9,002 nucleotides of DNA. Origin: Chloroflexota bacterium (lineage in GTDB: Bacteria > Chloroflexota > Anaerolineae > UBA7937 > JACPPX01). The notes under the pieces were generated by a model. It saw only the letters and a program-made list of their open reading frames with translations. It was not told the DNA's origin and made no database searches. Numbering within the stretch: the stretch's first letter is position 1; each line of letters opens with the position of its first letter. The stretch is from assembly GCA_016190785.1 (NCBI GenBank), contig JACPPX010000129.1, positions 1-9,002 of the forward strand, given 5' to 3'. A program made the position numbers and the translations under genes. Shown piece by piece: positions 1-7,844 of the stretch.

Positions 1-353
1 CCGTGGCCGCCACCCTCTTTTTGGGTGGTTGGCAACCATTGCTTATTCCCTTGCCTTCTTATGTCTGGTTCTTGATCAAAACCTACTTTGTGTTTTTCAT
101 CATCCTCTGGATCCGAGGCACTTTGCCCCGGGTGCGGATCGACCAGTTGATGGCTTTCGGCTGGAAGCTCCTCGTGCCCTTGACCCTGGCCAATCTGCTC
201 CTCACCGCCCTTCTTCGCACCATCTTGGTCGGACAACCTCAGAGCGTGCAAATCGGGGCCTTTCTTGCCGCCAACCTGGCCCTGTTTATCGTCACCGCCA
301 TCATCTATGCCCTTGCCACTAGACAAAAACTCCAGCCCCAGCCCACCGCCTAG
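1..353 (+). CDS. nuoH: NADH-quinone oxidoreductase subunit H, C-terminal part (5' truncated by window)
   Basis: This is the last ~117 codons of the membrane subunit that joins the hydrophilic arm of complex I to the proton-pumping arm and helps form the quinone chamber. The frame is open from the window edge (first full codon at base 3) and stops with TAG at 351-353. The C-terminal signature of the family is visible: a GGW turn, then a membrane helix with VWFLIKTYFVFFIILWIRGT, followed by PRVRIDQLM and GWKLLVPLTLANLLLTALL. At least three hydrophobic membrane segments are present. The start lies upstream, so any ATG or GTG inside this segment is internal. The next gene (nuoJ) begins three bases after the stop, so both should be on one transcript. 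A nuoI gene would often follow here but does not. Identification is strong from the motifs and the neighbours. Confidence 0.93.
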   Translation, partial: VAATLFLGGWQPLLIPLPSYVWFLIKTYFVFFIILWIRGTLPRVRIDQLMAFGWKLLVPLTLANLLLTALLRTILVGQPQSVQIGAFLAANLALFIVTAIIYALATRQKLQPQPTA

Positions 354-356
354 AAT

Positions 357-884
357 ATGCCCCCCTTTGAAAATCTCCCCACCGATCTCGTCCTGCAAGG
401 TATTTTCTTGCTGGTGGCTGGTTTGATCGTGGTCGCGGCAGTGGCGGTGGTCACCCTGCGCAATATCTTCCACAGTGCCCTAGCTCTGATTCTATGTTTC
501 TCCGCCGTGGCCGGGCTCTATATACTTCTGGAGGCCCCTTTTGTCGCCGCGGTACAGGTCCTGATCTATGTGGGCGCCATCTCCGTCCTCATCCTCTTCG
601 CGGTGATGCTCACCGAACGGGTGATGGACCCCAAGATGGGGGCCCGCAACGAGCAGTGGTGGCTGGGCTTGCTTCTCACCGCAATTGCCGCCACTGGCTT
701 GGGAGCGATTGTCGGGTTTGCCCCCTGGCCGCTGAGCAAGGCACCGATAATCAATGACCAGATTACCGCATTGGGGAAAGAGTTCCTGACCACCTATGTC
801 CTTCCCTTTGAAGTAGCGTCCTTGCTGCTGCTGATGGCCCTCCTGGGAGCAATTATCATTGCCCGCGAAAAGGAGGGGGGATGA
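357..884 (+). CDS. nuoJ: NADH-quinone oxidoreductase subunit J
   Basis: This small membrane subunit of complex I sits beside NuoK and NuoA at the junction of the two arms. The 175-residue product is mostly hydrophobic, with about five membrane helices. It carries the family signature: a first part reading NIFHSALALIL (residues 36-46), then AAVQVLIYVGAISVLILFAV (64-83). The latter contains the glycine-rich helix that forms the pi-bulge of TM3, which changes conformation during coupling. Length is normal for the family. The ATG lies three bases after the nuoH stop. I see no Shine-Dalgarno sequence in the C-rich bases before it, so translation is probably coupled to nuoH. The 3' end overlaps nuoK by four bases (ATGA), another sign of coupled translation. 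Confidence 0.95.
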   Translation: MPPFENLPTDLVLQGIFLLVAGLIVVAAVAVVTLRNIFHSALALILCFSAVAGLYILLEAPFVAAVQVLIYVGAISVLILFAVMLTERVMDPKMGARNEQWWLGLLLTAIAATGLGAIVGFAPWPLSKAPIINDQITALGKEFLTTYVLPFEVASLLLLMALLGAIIIAREKEGG

Positions 885-1195
885 GCGGGGTGCCGCTCAG
901 TTGGTATCTGACTCTGGCCACGGTTCTTTTCGCCATCGGACTCTACGGCACCCTTTCCCGCAAAAACGCGGTGGGGATCTTGATGGGCATCGAACTGATG
1001 CTCAATGCGGTGAACATCAACCTCATCGCCTTCTGGCGCTTTATTACCCCCCACCTACTCACTGGGCAGATCTTCGCAGTATTTGTCATCACCGTCGCCG
1101 CCTCGGAAGTGGCCATCGGCCTGGCCCTTATCCTGGCCATCTACCGCCAGAAGAAAACCATTGATATCGAAGAGATAGACTTGCTCAAAGGATAA
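881..1195 (+). CDS. nuoK: NADH-quinone oxidoreductase subunit K
   Basis: This is the MrpC-like subunit of complex I (104 residues, three membrane helices), forming part of the fourth proton path. Two membrane glutamates needed in this family are present: E38 in GIELMLNAVNINL and E76 in AASEVAIGLA. They match E36 and E72 of the E. coli protein. The polar tail after the third helix (YRQKKTIDIEEIDLLKG) is typical. The start is the ATG that overlaps the nuoJ stop. It is preceded by a strong AAGGAGG at 870-876, about four bases away, which is a slightly short spacing. A GTG three codons further in would be 13 bases from the same site and is less likely. nuoL follows after nine bases. Confidence 0.96.
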   Translation: MSGVPLSWYLTLATVLFAIGLYGTLSRKNAVGILMGIELMLNAVNINLIAFWRFITPHLLTGQIFAVFVITVAASEVAIGLALILAIYRQKKTIDIEEIDLLKG

Positions 1196-1204
1196 GCAAT
1201 TACT

Positions 1205-3190
1205 ATGGATCTAGTCTGGCTAGTGCCTCTCTTCCCCGTCCTGGCCTTCGCGGCCATCATCTTCTTCACCAACCGCTCCCCCAATTTGAGTGCCCGGCTG
1301 GCTATTTTGGGGATGGCCCTCTCCACCGTCCTTGGGCTTTGGATTTTCTTCCAGGCTCTTATCACTCCCGGACTAGCCGAGCACCCTTTCCGTTTGACGG
1401 TGAACTGGTTCCCCGCCGGATCCCAGGCAGTGGCCATCGGCTTCCTGGTCGACCCCTTGGCGGCTATCGTCCTAGCCATGGTCACCACTGTTTGTCTAGC
1501 CATCTTTATCTATTCCCAGGGCTACATGCACGCCGACCCCCGCTACTCCCGCTTTTTTGCCTACATCAGCCTCTTCGCCTCAGGCATGCTGGGCTTTGTC
1601 CTGGCCGACAATCTGCTCCTCGCCTTCCTCTCCTGGGAGATTATGGGCCTTTGCTCTTATCTTCTGATCGGCTTCTGGTTTGAGCGTCCCGCCGCAGCCA
1701 ATGCCGCCAAGAAGGCTTTCATCACCACCAAAGTGGGAGATGTCCTCTTCTTCCTGGGTATTTTGCTCCTCTGGTTCCAAACCGGTTCCTTAGCCTTCTC
1801 CGAAATCTATCCCGCGGTGCAGAATCTGGCGATAGTTGACCCCCAAATAGTATTTATCGCCGGGCTTTTGATTTTTGCCGGGGCGATAGGAAAATCCGCC
1901 CAGTTCCCCTTGCATGTCTGGCTCCCCGATGCTATGGAGGGTCCCACCCCGGTCTCAGCCCTGATCCACGCCGCAACTATGGTCGCCGCCGGGGTTTACC
2001 TGATAGCGCGTACTTTCCCGATTTTCCTCGCCGCGAGCGGATCGCCCGCTTTGATCTGGGTCGCCGGGATCGGGGCCTTCACCGCCCTCTTTGCCGCCAC
2101 CATCGGCCTGGCCCAGAACGATATCAAGCGGGTGCTGGCCTATTCCACCATCAGCCAGCTGGGCTACATGATGGCTGCCCTGGGGCTAGGAGGGTTCGTG
2201 GCCGGCATCTTCCACCTCATTGCCCATGCCTTTTTCAAGGCACTTCTATTTTTGGGGGCCGGTTCGGTCATCCATGGGGTGAATACCAACGATATGTGGG
2301 AGATGGGCGGGCTGCGCAAAAAGATGCCGCTCACCTTCTGGACCTTCTTGATTGGGGCCCTGGCTTTGGCCGGAATCCCTCCCCTCTCCGGATTCTGGAG
2401 CAAGGACGAGATTTTGGGCGAGGCCTTTCTCCACAACCCCCTCATCTGGGGAACCCTCACCCTAACCGCCTTCTTGACTGCCCTCTATATGGCTCGCCAG
2501 ATTTCCCTGGCCTTCTTGGGCCAACCGCGCAAGCCGGAAGCCCACCCCCACGAGAGCCCCCCGGTGATGACCCTTCCCTTAATATTCCTAGCTACTGTTA
2601 CTCTTTTCCTGGGCCTAGTCGGAGTACCAGACGACTTCCCGGTCCTCGGCCCAATCCTGGGCAATCCCTTTCATAGGTTCCTGGGCGAAAACTTTGCCCC
2701 CTTAGGGATTGAGGCCGAGGCTGGCACCTTCCAACCTTTGGTCCTGACTATCTCCGTGGCCGTGGCCCTCTCCGGCTTATTTCTGGGCTGGTTCCTCTAT
2801 GGGAGAAAACCCCTCGCCCTGGGGCAGCCCGATCCTCTGGCCAGACTGGGGCCGGTGTGGACTTTCCTGCAAAACAAGTGGTACATTGACGAGATCTACA
2901 ATGCCTTGATTATCCAGCCCGTGATCCGCCTGGCCGACATCCTCCGCTCCTTCGACCAACTGGTGGTGGACGGGCTGGTGAATTTCAGCGGGAAAGCGAC
3001 CGCTTCTTTTGCCGAATTCAACCGCCTCATCGATGTCTATATTGTGGATGGGGCGGTGAACGGCATTGGCCGGGTGGGGAACTTCCTGGGCCAGGAGTTG
3101 CGGCTCATCCAGACCGGCCAGGTGCAGAACTATATGCTGATCGTCCTGATTAGCATATTAATGCTCGCCGGATTATTCATAGCCCAATAG
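1205..3190 (+). CDS. nuoL: NADH-quinone oxidoreductase subunit L (antiporter-like proton pump)
   Basis: This is the distal proton-pumping subunit of the complex I membrane arm, related to MrpA. The product has 661 residues with about 16 membrane helices. Channel residues are intact: E145 in FLSWEIMGLCSYLLIGFW, K230 in GAIGKSAQFPLHVWLPDAME and H255 in SALIHAATMVAAG. These match E144, K229 and H254 of E. coli NuoL. A second proton antiporter motif, with KRVLAYSTISQLGYM, follows. After residue ~558 (KWYIDEIYN), a long amphipathic stretch to about residue 640 corresponds to the lateral helix HL that braces NuoM and NuoN. It ends in TGQVQNYM and a last membrane helix. No truncation or frameshift is seen. 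The ribosome site is weak (AAAGGA at the end of nuoK). The next gene starts about 13 bases downstream. Product and symbol are secure. Confidence 0.97.
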   Translation: MDLVWLVPLFPVLAFAAIIFFTNRSPNLSARLAILGMALSTVLGLWIFFQALITPGLAEHPFRLTVNWFPAGSQAVAIGFLVDPLAAIVLAMVTTVCLAIFIYSQGYMHADPRYSRFFAYISLFASGMLGFVLADNLLLAFLSWEIMGLCSYLLIGFWFERPAAANAAKKAFITTKVGDVLFFLGILLLWFQTGSLAFSEIYPAVQNLAIVDPQIVFIAGLLIFAGAIGKSAQFPLHVWLPDAMEGPTPVSALIHAATMVAAGVYLIARTFPIFLAASGSPALIWVAGIGAFTALFAATIGLAQNDIKRVLAYSTISQLGYMMAALGLGGFVAGIFHLIAHAFFKALLFLGAGSVIHGVNTNDMWEMGGLRKKMPLTFWTFLIGALALAGIPPLSGFWSKDEILGEAFLHNPLIWGTLTLTAFLTALYMARQISLAFLGQPRKPEAHPHESPPVMTLPLIFLATVTLFLGLVGVPDDFPVLGPILGNPFHRFLGENFAPLGIEAEAGTFQPLVLTISVAVALSGLFLGWFLYGRKPLALGQPDPLARLGPVWTFLQNKWYIDEIYNALIIQPVIRLADILRSFDQLVVDGLVNFSGKATASFAEFNRLIDVYIVDGAVNGIGRVGNFLGQELRLIQTGQVQNYMLIVLISILMLAGLFIAQ

Positions 3191-3203
3191 AGGGAGAGTG
3201 AAT

Positions 3204-4727
3204 ATGCCCTACCTTTTGAGTGCCATAACTTTACTGCCCCTCCTCGGCTCCCTAGTCATCCTCTTCATTCCCCGCGGCCAGGAGCGGTGGGTTAAGATCT
3301 GGTCGATTGCGATCAGCCTTATCCCCCTTGCCCTCTCCGCCTATCTTTGGTTTAGCTATGACTTCCGGGCAGGGGGCATCCAGTTCGAGGAGGTTTACAA
3401 CTGGATCCCGGCCATAAATGTCCGCTACCGCATGGGGGTTGACGGACTCTCCATCCCCCTCATCGGCCTCACCGCCCTCCTGAGCACCATCTCCCTCTAT
3501 TATTCGGCTTTCACTATCAAGGAGCGGATCAAGGAGTACTACTTCTTGTTTTTGCTTTTGGAGACGGGGTTGATGGGGGTTTTCACCTCCCTGGATTTCT
3601 TCCTTTTCTACATCTTCTGGGAAGTGGGCCTGGTCCCTATGTACTTTATCATCGGGGTGTGGGGAGGCCCGCGGCGGGAGTATGCGGCTATCAAATTCTT
3701 CATGTACACCTTGGCCGGGAGCGTTTTTATGCTCCTCTCTATCCTGGCCATCTTCTTCGCCGAAGGCACCTTCGACATTCTGCAAGCCGCGGAATTGCGT
3801 CCCTTCACTGATAATTTCTTTATCCAGAGTCTGGCCTTCTGGGGCTTCTTTCTGGCCTTCGCCATCAAAGTGCCGATGTGGCCCTTCCATACCTGGCTCC
3901 CCGATGCCCATGTAGAGGCCCCCACCGCGGGGAGCGTCATCCTCGCCGGCATACTCCTAAAGTTGGGGGGCTACGGTTTCTTCCGCATCCTCCTCCCCAT
4001 CTTCCCCCAAGCCTTCAATGCCTTCGCCTTAGTCATCGCCATCCTGGCTTTGATCAGCATCGTCTACGGGGCCCTGGTCTCTATGGCCCAATGGGATTTC
4101 AAGAAATTGATTGCTTACTCCAGCGTGAACCATATGGGCTATGTCATCCTCGGGGTGGCCGCCGCCGCGGCTACTCCTATTGGTTTGGCGGCCACCAACC
4201 CCGATTTCCAGGCGGTTTTCGATAGCAAAGCCATCGCTCTAAGTGGAGCGGTCTTAGAAATGTTCAACCATGGGGTAATCACCGGGGGACTCTTCCTTCT
4301 GGTAGGGATCATCTACGAACGGGCCCACACCCGCGAACTTCGTGAATTCGGAGGGCTGGGCAGCCGGGTGCCGGTTTATTATGCAGTGCTGACCACCGCC
4401 GCCTTGGCCTCCCTCGGCCTTCCCGGGCTTGCCGGATTTGTCAGCGAATTTTTGATCTTCCGCGGGGCACTGGTCACTCTGACCCCCCTCGCGGTCATCG
4501 CCATCAGCGGGATCATCATCACCGCCGCTATGTTCTTGTGGAAAGTGATCCAACTCATGTTCCTGGGGCCGCTCAAGGAGAAATGGGTCGGGCTCCCGGA
4601 TATGACTCGTTGGGAGATCATCACCATGGCCCCTCTCGTCTTCCTGATGGTCCTCTTCGGCCTCTACCCGGCCCCCATCCTGGACCTGATCAACGGAGCC
4701 ATGGTCAATCTTTTGGGTTCTCTCTAA
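3204..4727 (+). CDS. nuoM: NADH-quinone oxidoreductase subunit M (antiporter-like proton pump)
   Basis: This is the middle antiporter-like subunit of complex I, about 507 residues and 14 membrane helices. Key residues, counted from the ATG at 3204, are E140 in FWEVGLVPMYFIIGVWGG, K222 in AFAIKVPMWPFHTWLPDAH and K253 in AGILLKLGGYGFFR. They align with E144, K234 and K265 of E. coli NuoM. The motif DFKKLIAYSSVNHMGYV is also present. I chose the ATG at 3204 because AGGGAG at 3191-3196 is seven bases upstream. An in-frame GTG at 3198 would sit almost on top of that site. One unremarkable difference is an Ala-rich insert (VAAAAATPIGLAATNPDF) after the HMGY helix, seen variably in this family. The stop abuts the nuoN start with no gap. 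Confidence 0.97.
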   Translation: MPYLLSAITLLPLLGSLVILFIPRGQERWVKIWSIAISLIPLALSAYLWFSYDFRAGGIQFEEVYNWIPAINVRYRMGVDGLSIPLIGLTALLSTISLYYSAFTIKERIKEYYFLFLLLETGLMGVFTSLDFFLFYIFWEVGLVPMYFIIGVWGGPRREYAAIKFFMYTLAGSVFMLLSILAIFFAEGTFDILQAAELRPFTDNFFIQSLAFWGFFLAFAIKVPMWPFHTWLPDAHVEAPTAGSVILAGILLKLGGYGFFRILLPIFPQAFNAFALVIAILALISIVYGALVSMAQWDFKKLIAYSSVNHMGYVILGVAAAAATPIGLAATNPDFQAVFDSKAIALSGAVLEMFNHGVITGGLFLLVGIIYERAHTRELREFGGLGSRVPVYYAVLTTAALASLGLPGLAGFVSEFLIFRGALVTLTPLAVIAISGIIITAAMFLWKVIQLMFLGPLKEKWVGLPDMTRWEIITMAPLVFLMVLFGLYPAPILDLINGAMVNLLGSL

Positions 4728-6200
4728 ATGCCTCCCATAAATTGGCCTGAGGTCCTGAACCTCCTCTCCCCAGAACTCATCCTTACTACTTTTGCCGTCC
4801 TCGTCCTGGGGCTGGATTTGATTTGGGGGCGGGGCGGGGATCGCACCGCCTATGTGGCCCTCCTCGGGCTGGGGGTCGCCATCATCGCCAGCCTGCGGCT
4901 GCTGGGGGCAAATCAGGAGATCCTATTCGGGATGGTGGCCGTGGACTCCTTCGCCATCTTCTTCAAGGTCATTGCCGCCCTGACCACCGCCCTGGTGATC
5001 CTCTCCTCTATGGAGTTTATGAAGCGGAAAACCCCATATCGCGGGGAGTTTTACGGCCTTCTTCTCCTGGGCACGGTGGCCATGAACCTCCTCGCCGCAG
5101 CCAGTGACCTGATCATGATCTTCTTGGCCTTGGAGTTTGTGAGCCAGACTTCTTACGTCCTCACCGGATTCCTGCGCAAGGATTACGCCTCCAGCGAAGG
5201 GGGGATCAAGTATCTTCTCTACGGGGCCTTGACCACCGCTTTGACCCTCTACGGGCTATCCCTCCTCTACGGGGCCACCGGGGCCACCAACCTGCGGGAG
5301 ATCGCCCTCTCCCTGGCCAGCCCCGATTCCCCCATCGCCGGAGAGCGCTGGCTTTTGCTCCCGGCCCTGGTCTTTGCCCTCACTGGCTTCGCCTTTAAGA
5401 TTTCCCTGGTTCCCTTCCACCAATGGACTCCCGATGCCTATGAAGGGGCCCCCACCCCCATTGCCGCCTTCCTCTCCGTGGGGCCCAAGGCGATGGGCTT
5501 TGCGGTCCTTATCCGTTTCCTGATAACCGCCTTGCCCGGAACCTTCCAGCCGGATTGGGTGGCCCTGCTCAGCGCCATCTCCATAGTGACCATGACCTTC
5601 GGCAACCTAGTGGCCATCCAGCAAGAGAACATAAAACGGATGCTGGCCTATTCCTCCATCTCCCAGGTGGGATACATCCTTTTGGGAGTAGTGGCCCTGG
5701 GCAGCGGGAGCATTGGAGAGCAGGGAGTGCTCATCTACATCTTGGCCTATCTCTTCACCAACCTGGGGGCCTTTATCGCCGTGGTCGCTTTCTCCCATGT
5801 TACCGCTTCCGACAATATCCGTGACTACGCCGGCCTAATCCGCCGCGCCCCGATTCTGGCCTTCAGCCTAGTGGTCTTCTTCATGTCCCTGGCCGGGATA
5901 CCTCCCACCGGGGGATTCCTGGGCAAACTTTTCGTCTTCGGGGCGGCTATCCAGCAGGGATTTTATTTCCTGGCAATAGTGGGAGTAGTTAACTCCGTCA
6001 TCTCCCTTTATTACTATTTTGGCATCGTGCGCCAGATGTTCTTTCTCCCCGCCAAGTCATCAGAAAGCCTGCCCATCCCCCGTTCCTTGGTTCTGGGCCT
6101 AGCCATAACCCTGGTTATGACCCTTATTATGGGCCTCTATCCCCAGCCATTTATTGACCTCGCCGTCTCCTCCGCCCAGATCACTCCTACCCTCCCCTAA
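4728..6200 (+). CDS. nuoN: NADH-quinone oxidoreductase subunit N (antiporter-like proton pump)
   Basis: This is the antiporter-like subunit of complex I nearest the quinone side, 490 residues with about 14 membrane helices. Channel residues are present: E136 in FLALEFVSQTSYVLTGF, K161 in GGIKYLLYGAL, K224 in GFAFKISLVPFHQWTPDAYE and K254 in SVGPKAMGF. They match E133, K158, K217 and K247 of E. coli NuoN. The family motif NIKRMLAYSSISQVGYILLG is also visible, with the C-terminal GIPPTGGFLGK loop. The ATG follows the nuoM TAA directly and no Shine-Dalgarno is evident, so translation by ribosomes finishing nuoM is likely. This is the last gene of the complex I cluster. The 125 bases after it carry no obvious intrinsic terminator. 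Confidence 0.97.
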   Translation: MPPINWPEVLNLLSPELILTTFAVLVLGLDLIWGRGGDRTAYVALLGLGVAIIASLRLLGANQEILFGMVAVDSFAIFFKVIAALTTALVILSSMEFMKRKTPYRGEFYGLLLLGTVAMNLLAAASDLIMIFLALEFVSQTSYVLTGFLRKDYASSEGGIKYLLYGALTTALTLYGLSLLYGATGATNLREIALSLASPDSPIAGERWLLLPALVFALTGFAFKISLVPFHQWTPDAYEGAPTPIAAFLSVGPKAMGFAVLIRFLITALPGTFQPDWVALLSAISIVTMTFGNLVAIQQENIKRMLAYSSISQVGYILLGVVALGSGSIGEQGVLIYILAYLFTNLGAFIAVVAFSHVTASDNIRDYAGLIRRAPILAFSLVVFFMSLAGIPPTGGFLGKLFVFGAAIQQGFYFLAIVGVVNSVISLYYYFGIVRQMFFLPAKSSESLPIPRSLVLGLAITLVMTLIMGLYPQPFIDLAVSSAQITPTLP

Positions 6201-6325
6201 ATTTGCAGGTCCTTGTCTTGGGTTAAAATCCGAGGGCCCGGAGAAAATCCCGACGGGTTCGAGAGTTGTGCTATACTCCACTGTCGAGTAAAACCACGGT
6301 CACCAAAACTCGACTTGGATGAATC
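6201..6325 (+). promoter_or_regulatory. Intergenic region nuoN-murE with candidate extended -10 promoter
   Basis: This 125-base gap is the longest non-coding stretch in the window. The best promoter element is TATACT at 6272-6277, directly preceded by TGC, an extended -10 of the SigA/sigma-70 type. The bases 17-18 upstream do not resemble TTGACA, which is tolerable for an extended -10 promoter. Initiation would fall near 6284. A weak ribosome site GGATGA (6317-6322) lies about three bases before the murE ATG. I see no hairpin followed by a T-run, so nuo transcripts could also read through into murE. The promoter is an inference from sequence similarity only. Confidence 0.45.
6283..6314 (+). 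repeat. Inverted repeat in predicted murE 5' leader
   Basis: GTCGAGT at 6283-6289 and ACTCGAC at 6308-6314 are exact reverse complements, separated by 18 bases. In RNA this is a 7-bp stem beginning at about the predicted transcription start and ending three to four bases before the weak ribosome site. It could stabilise the 5' end or affect ribosome access. The spacing is too wide for a simple dimeric repressor operator. It could also be chance, and there is no T-run to make it a terminator. Confidence 0.35.
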
Positions 6326-7831
6326 ATGAAACTATCCCAACTCCTCGCCACCCTTCCTTGGCCGATCAAAACCCTGCCCGGTGATGTGGAGATCAAGGGC
6401 ATTGCTGACCATTCCCAGCAAGTGCGGCCGGGTTATCTTTTTGTGGCCATAAAAGGGGAAGAGACCGATGGCCACCGTTTCATCCCTCAGGCCATCAAAA
6501 ATGGAGCAGCGGCGGTTCTCGTCCAAAAAGGGGCCAAAAGGTCCCACTTCCCCGGTCTCCCCATCCTCACCGTTCCCGACTCCCGCCAGGCCCTGGGTTA
6601 TCTCGCCGCTGCTTGGCACGATTTCCCCTCGCGCAAGCTGCGGCTCATCGGGGTCACCGGCACCGATGGCAAAACCACTACCGTGACCATGATCAGGATC
6701 ATCCTGCAGCGAGCCAGGCATAAAACCGGTGCCGTGACCAGCGTCAGCGCCTCCATCGGCCGCCAGGAATTGGACACCGGTCTGCACACTACCACCCCGG
6801 GATCCTTAGACCTCCAGGGGTATCTGGCCAAAATGGTGGAGGCAGGATGTGGCTATGCCATCATCGAGGCCACTTCTCATGGGTTGGTTCAGGATCGATT
6901 GGTGGGTTGCGACTTTGATGTGGCGGCTATCACTAATATCACCCACGAACATTTGGATTATCACAAGACCCTGCACCAATACCGCGAAGCCAAAGCCCTC
7001 CTTTTCCGACAACTGGAGAAATCTTTCCGCAAGCCGGAGACCTTGAAAGTGTCGGTCCTGAACGCTGACGACCCTTCTTTTGAGTATCTGGCCGAGATCC
7101 CTGCGGATCTGCAGTTGAGCTATGGGATCAAGGAGCCGGCGGATGTCATGGCCGGGGATGTTTACACTTCTGGCCGCACCTCGCAATTCACCGCTTTTAC
7201 CCCTTCCGGGGATTTCGAGATTGAACTCCCTCTCCCCGGAGAGTTCAATGTCTACAATGCCCTGGCCGCCATCGCCGTGGCCATATCCCAGGAAGTAGAG
7301 CCGGAGATCATCCAAGAGACTCTCCTCCGTTTCCCAGGGGTGATGGGGCGCATGGAAAAGGTGGATCAGGGTCAGCCCTTTACGGTAGTGATTGACTTCG
7401 CCCACACCCCCAACTCCCTAGCCCAGGCACTGCGCACCGCGCGGAATATGACCACCGGGCGGCTCACCGTGGTCTTTGGCTGTGCCGGAGAGAGGGACAA
7501 AAAGAAAAGACCTAAGATGGGAGAGATTGCCTGCCAGTTCGCAGATCGGGTGGTGCTCACTGCCGAAGACCCCCGTCGCGAAAGCCTAACCCGAATCCTC
7601 CAAGAGATTGCCACCGGTTGCAAAAAGACCGGGAAAAAAGAAGGACGGGACTGGTTCCGCATCCCCGACCGCAAACAAGCCATCCGCTTCGCCCTGGAAA
7701 AGGCCCAACCCGGAGACTTGGTGCTAATCACCGGCAAAGGACACGAGAAGAGCATGGCCTTTGGCACTACGGAATATCCTTGGAGTGATCACCAAGCAGT
7801 ACGGGAAACCTTAGCCGAAATTAAAAAATAA
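6326..7831 (+). CDS. murE: MurE-type Mur ligase (UDP-MurNAc-L-Ala-D-Glu amino acid ligase)
   Basis: This is a cytoplasmic ATP-dependent ligase of 501 residues, normal MurE length, expected to add the third amino acid (meso-diaminopimelate or a diamine such as lysine) to UDP-MurNAc-L-Ala-D-Glu. Domain 1 is residues 1-105. The ATPase domain carries the P-loop GVTGTDGKTTT (109-119, with Asp where most MurE have Asn), HTTTPGSLDLQ (154-164), EATSHGLVQDR (181-191) and HEHLDYH (207-213). K223 in REAKALLF should be the carbamylated lysine. The C-terminal domain has IDFAHTPNSL (356-365), GCAGERDKKKRPKMG (385-399), EDPR (414-417, E. coli DNPR) and GKGHE (470-474). The usual N-terminal DSR is HSQ (29-31). 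Arg417 and Glu474 are kept, which favours diaminopimelate, but the neighbouring changes leave the substrate uncertain. No other cell-wall gene is nearby. Confidence 0.85.
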   Translation: MKLSQLLATLPWPIKTLPGDVEIKGIADHSQQVRPGYLFVAIKGEETDGHRFIPQAIKNGAAAVLVQKGAKRSHFPGLPILTVPDSRQALGYLAAAWHDFPSRKLRLIGVTGTDGKTTTVTMIRIILQRARHKTGAVTSVSASIGRQELDTGLHTTTPGSLDLQGYLAKMVEAGCGYAIIEATSHGLVQDRLVGCDFDVAAITNITHEHLDYHKTLHQYREAKALLFRQLEKSFRKPETLKVSVLNADDPSFEYLAEIPADLQLSYGIKEPADVMAGDVYTSGRTSQFTAFTPSGDFEIELPLPGEFNVYNALAAIAVAISQEVEPEIIQETLLRFPGVMGRMEKVDQGQPFTVVIDFAHTPNSLAQALRTARNMTTGRLTVVFGCAGERDKKKRPKMGEIACQFADRVVLTAEDPRRESLTRILQEIATGCKKTGKKEGRDWFRIPDRKQAIRFALEKAQPGDLVLITGKGHEKSMAFGTTEYPWSDHQAVRETLAEIKK

Positions 7832-7844
7832 AAATGGCCAAGAC

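Noticed and set aside
3198..3203. GTG at 3198 as start of nuoM
   Set aside because: It overlaps the ribosome binding purine run; the ATG at 3204 has better spacing.
3252..3911. 219-codon open frame on the minus strand inside nuoM
   Set aside because: It is antisense to a strongly conserved gene, is rich in Glu, Gly, Asp and Pro with no recognisable domain, and is explained by the codon bias of nuoM.
6203..6229. TTGCAG and TAAAAT as a second promoter upstream of murE
   Set aside because: The spacer is 15 bases with a poor -35; the extended -10 at 6269-6277 is the better candidate.
6231..6260. GGGCCC palindrome and CCCGACGGG as a rho-independent terminator or operator
   Set aside because: The stems are only 3-4 bp, there is no following T-run, and the symmetry does not extend further.
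6806..7405. 199-codon open frame on the minus strand inside murE
   Set aside because: Antisense shadow of murE with no domain or ribosome site; the plus-strand frame carries all the motifs.
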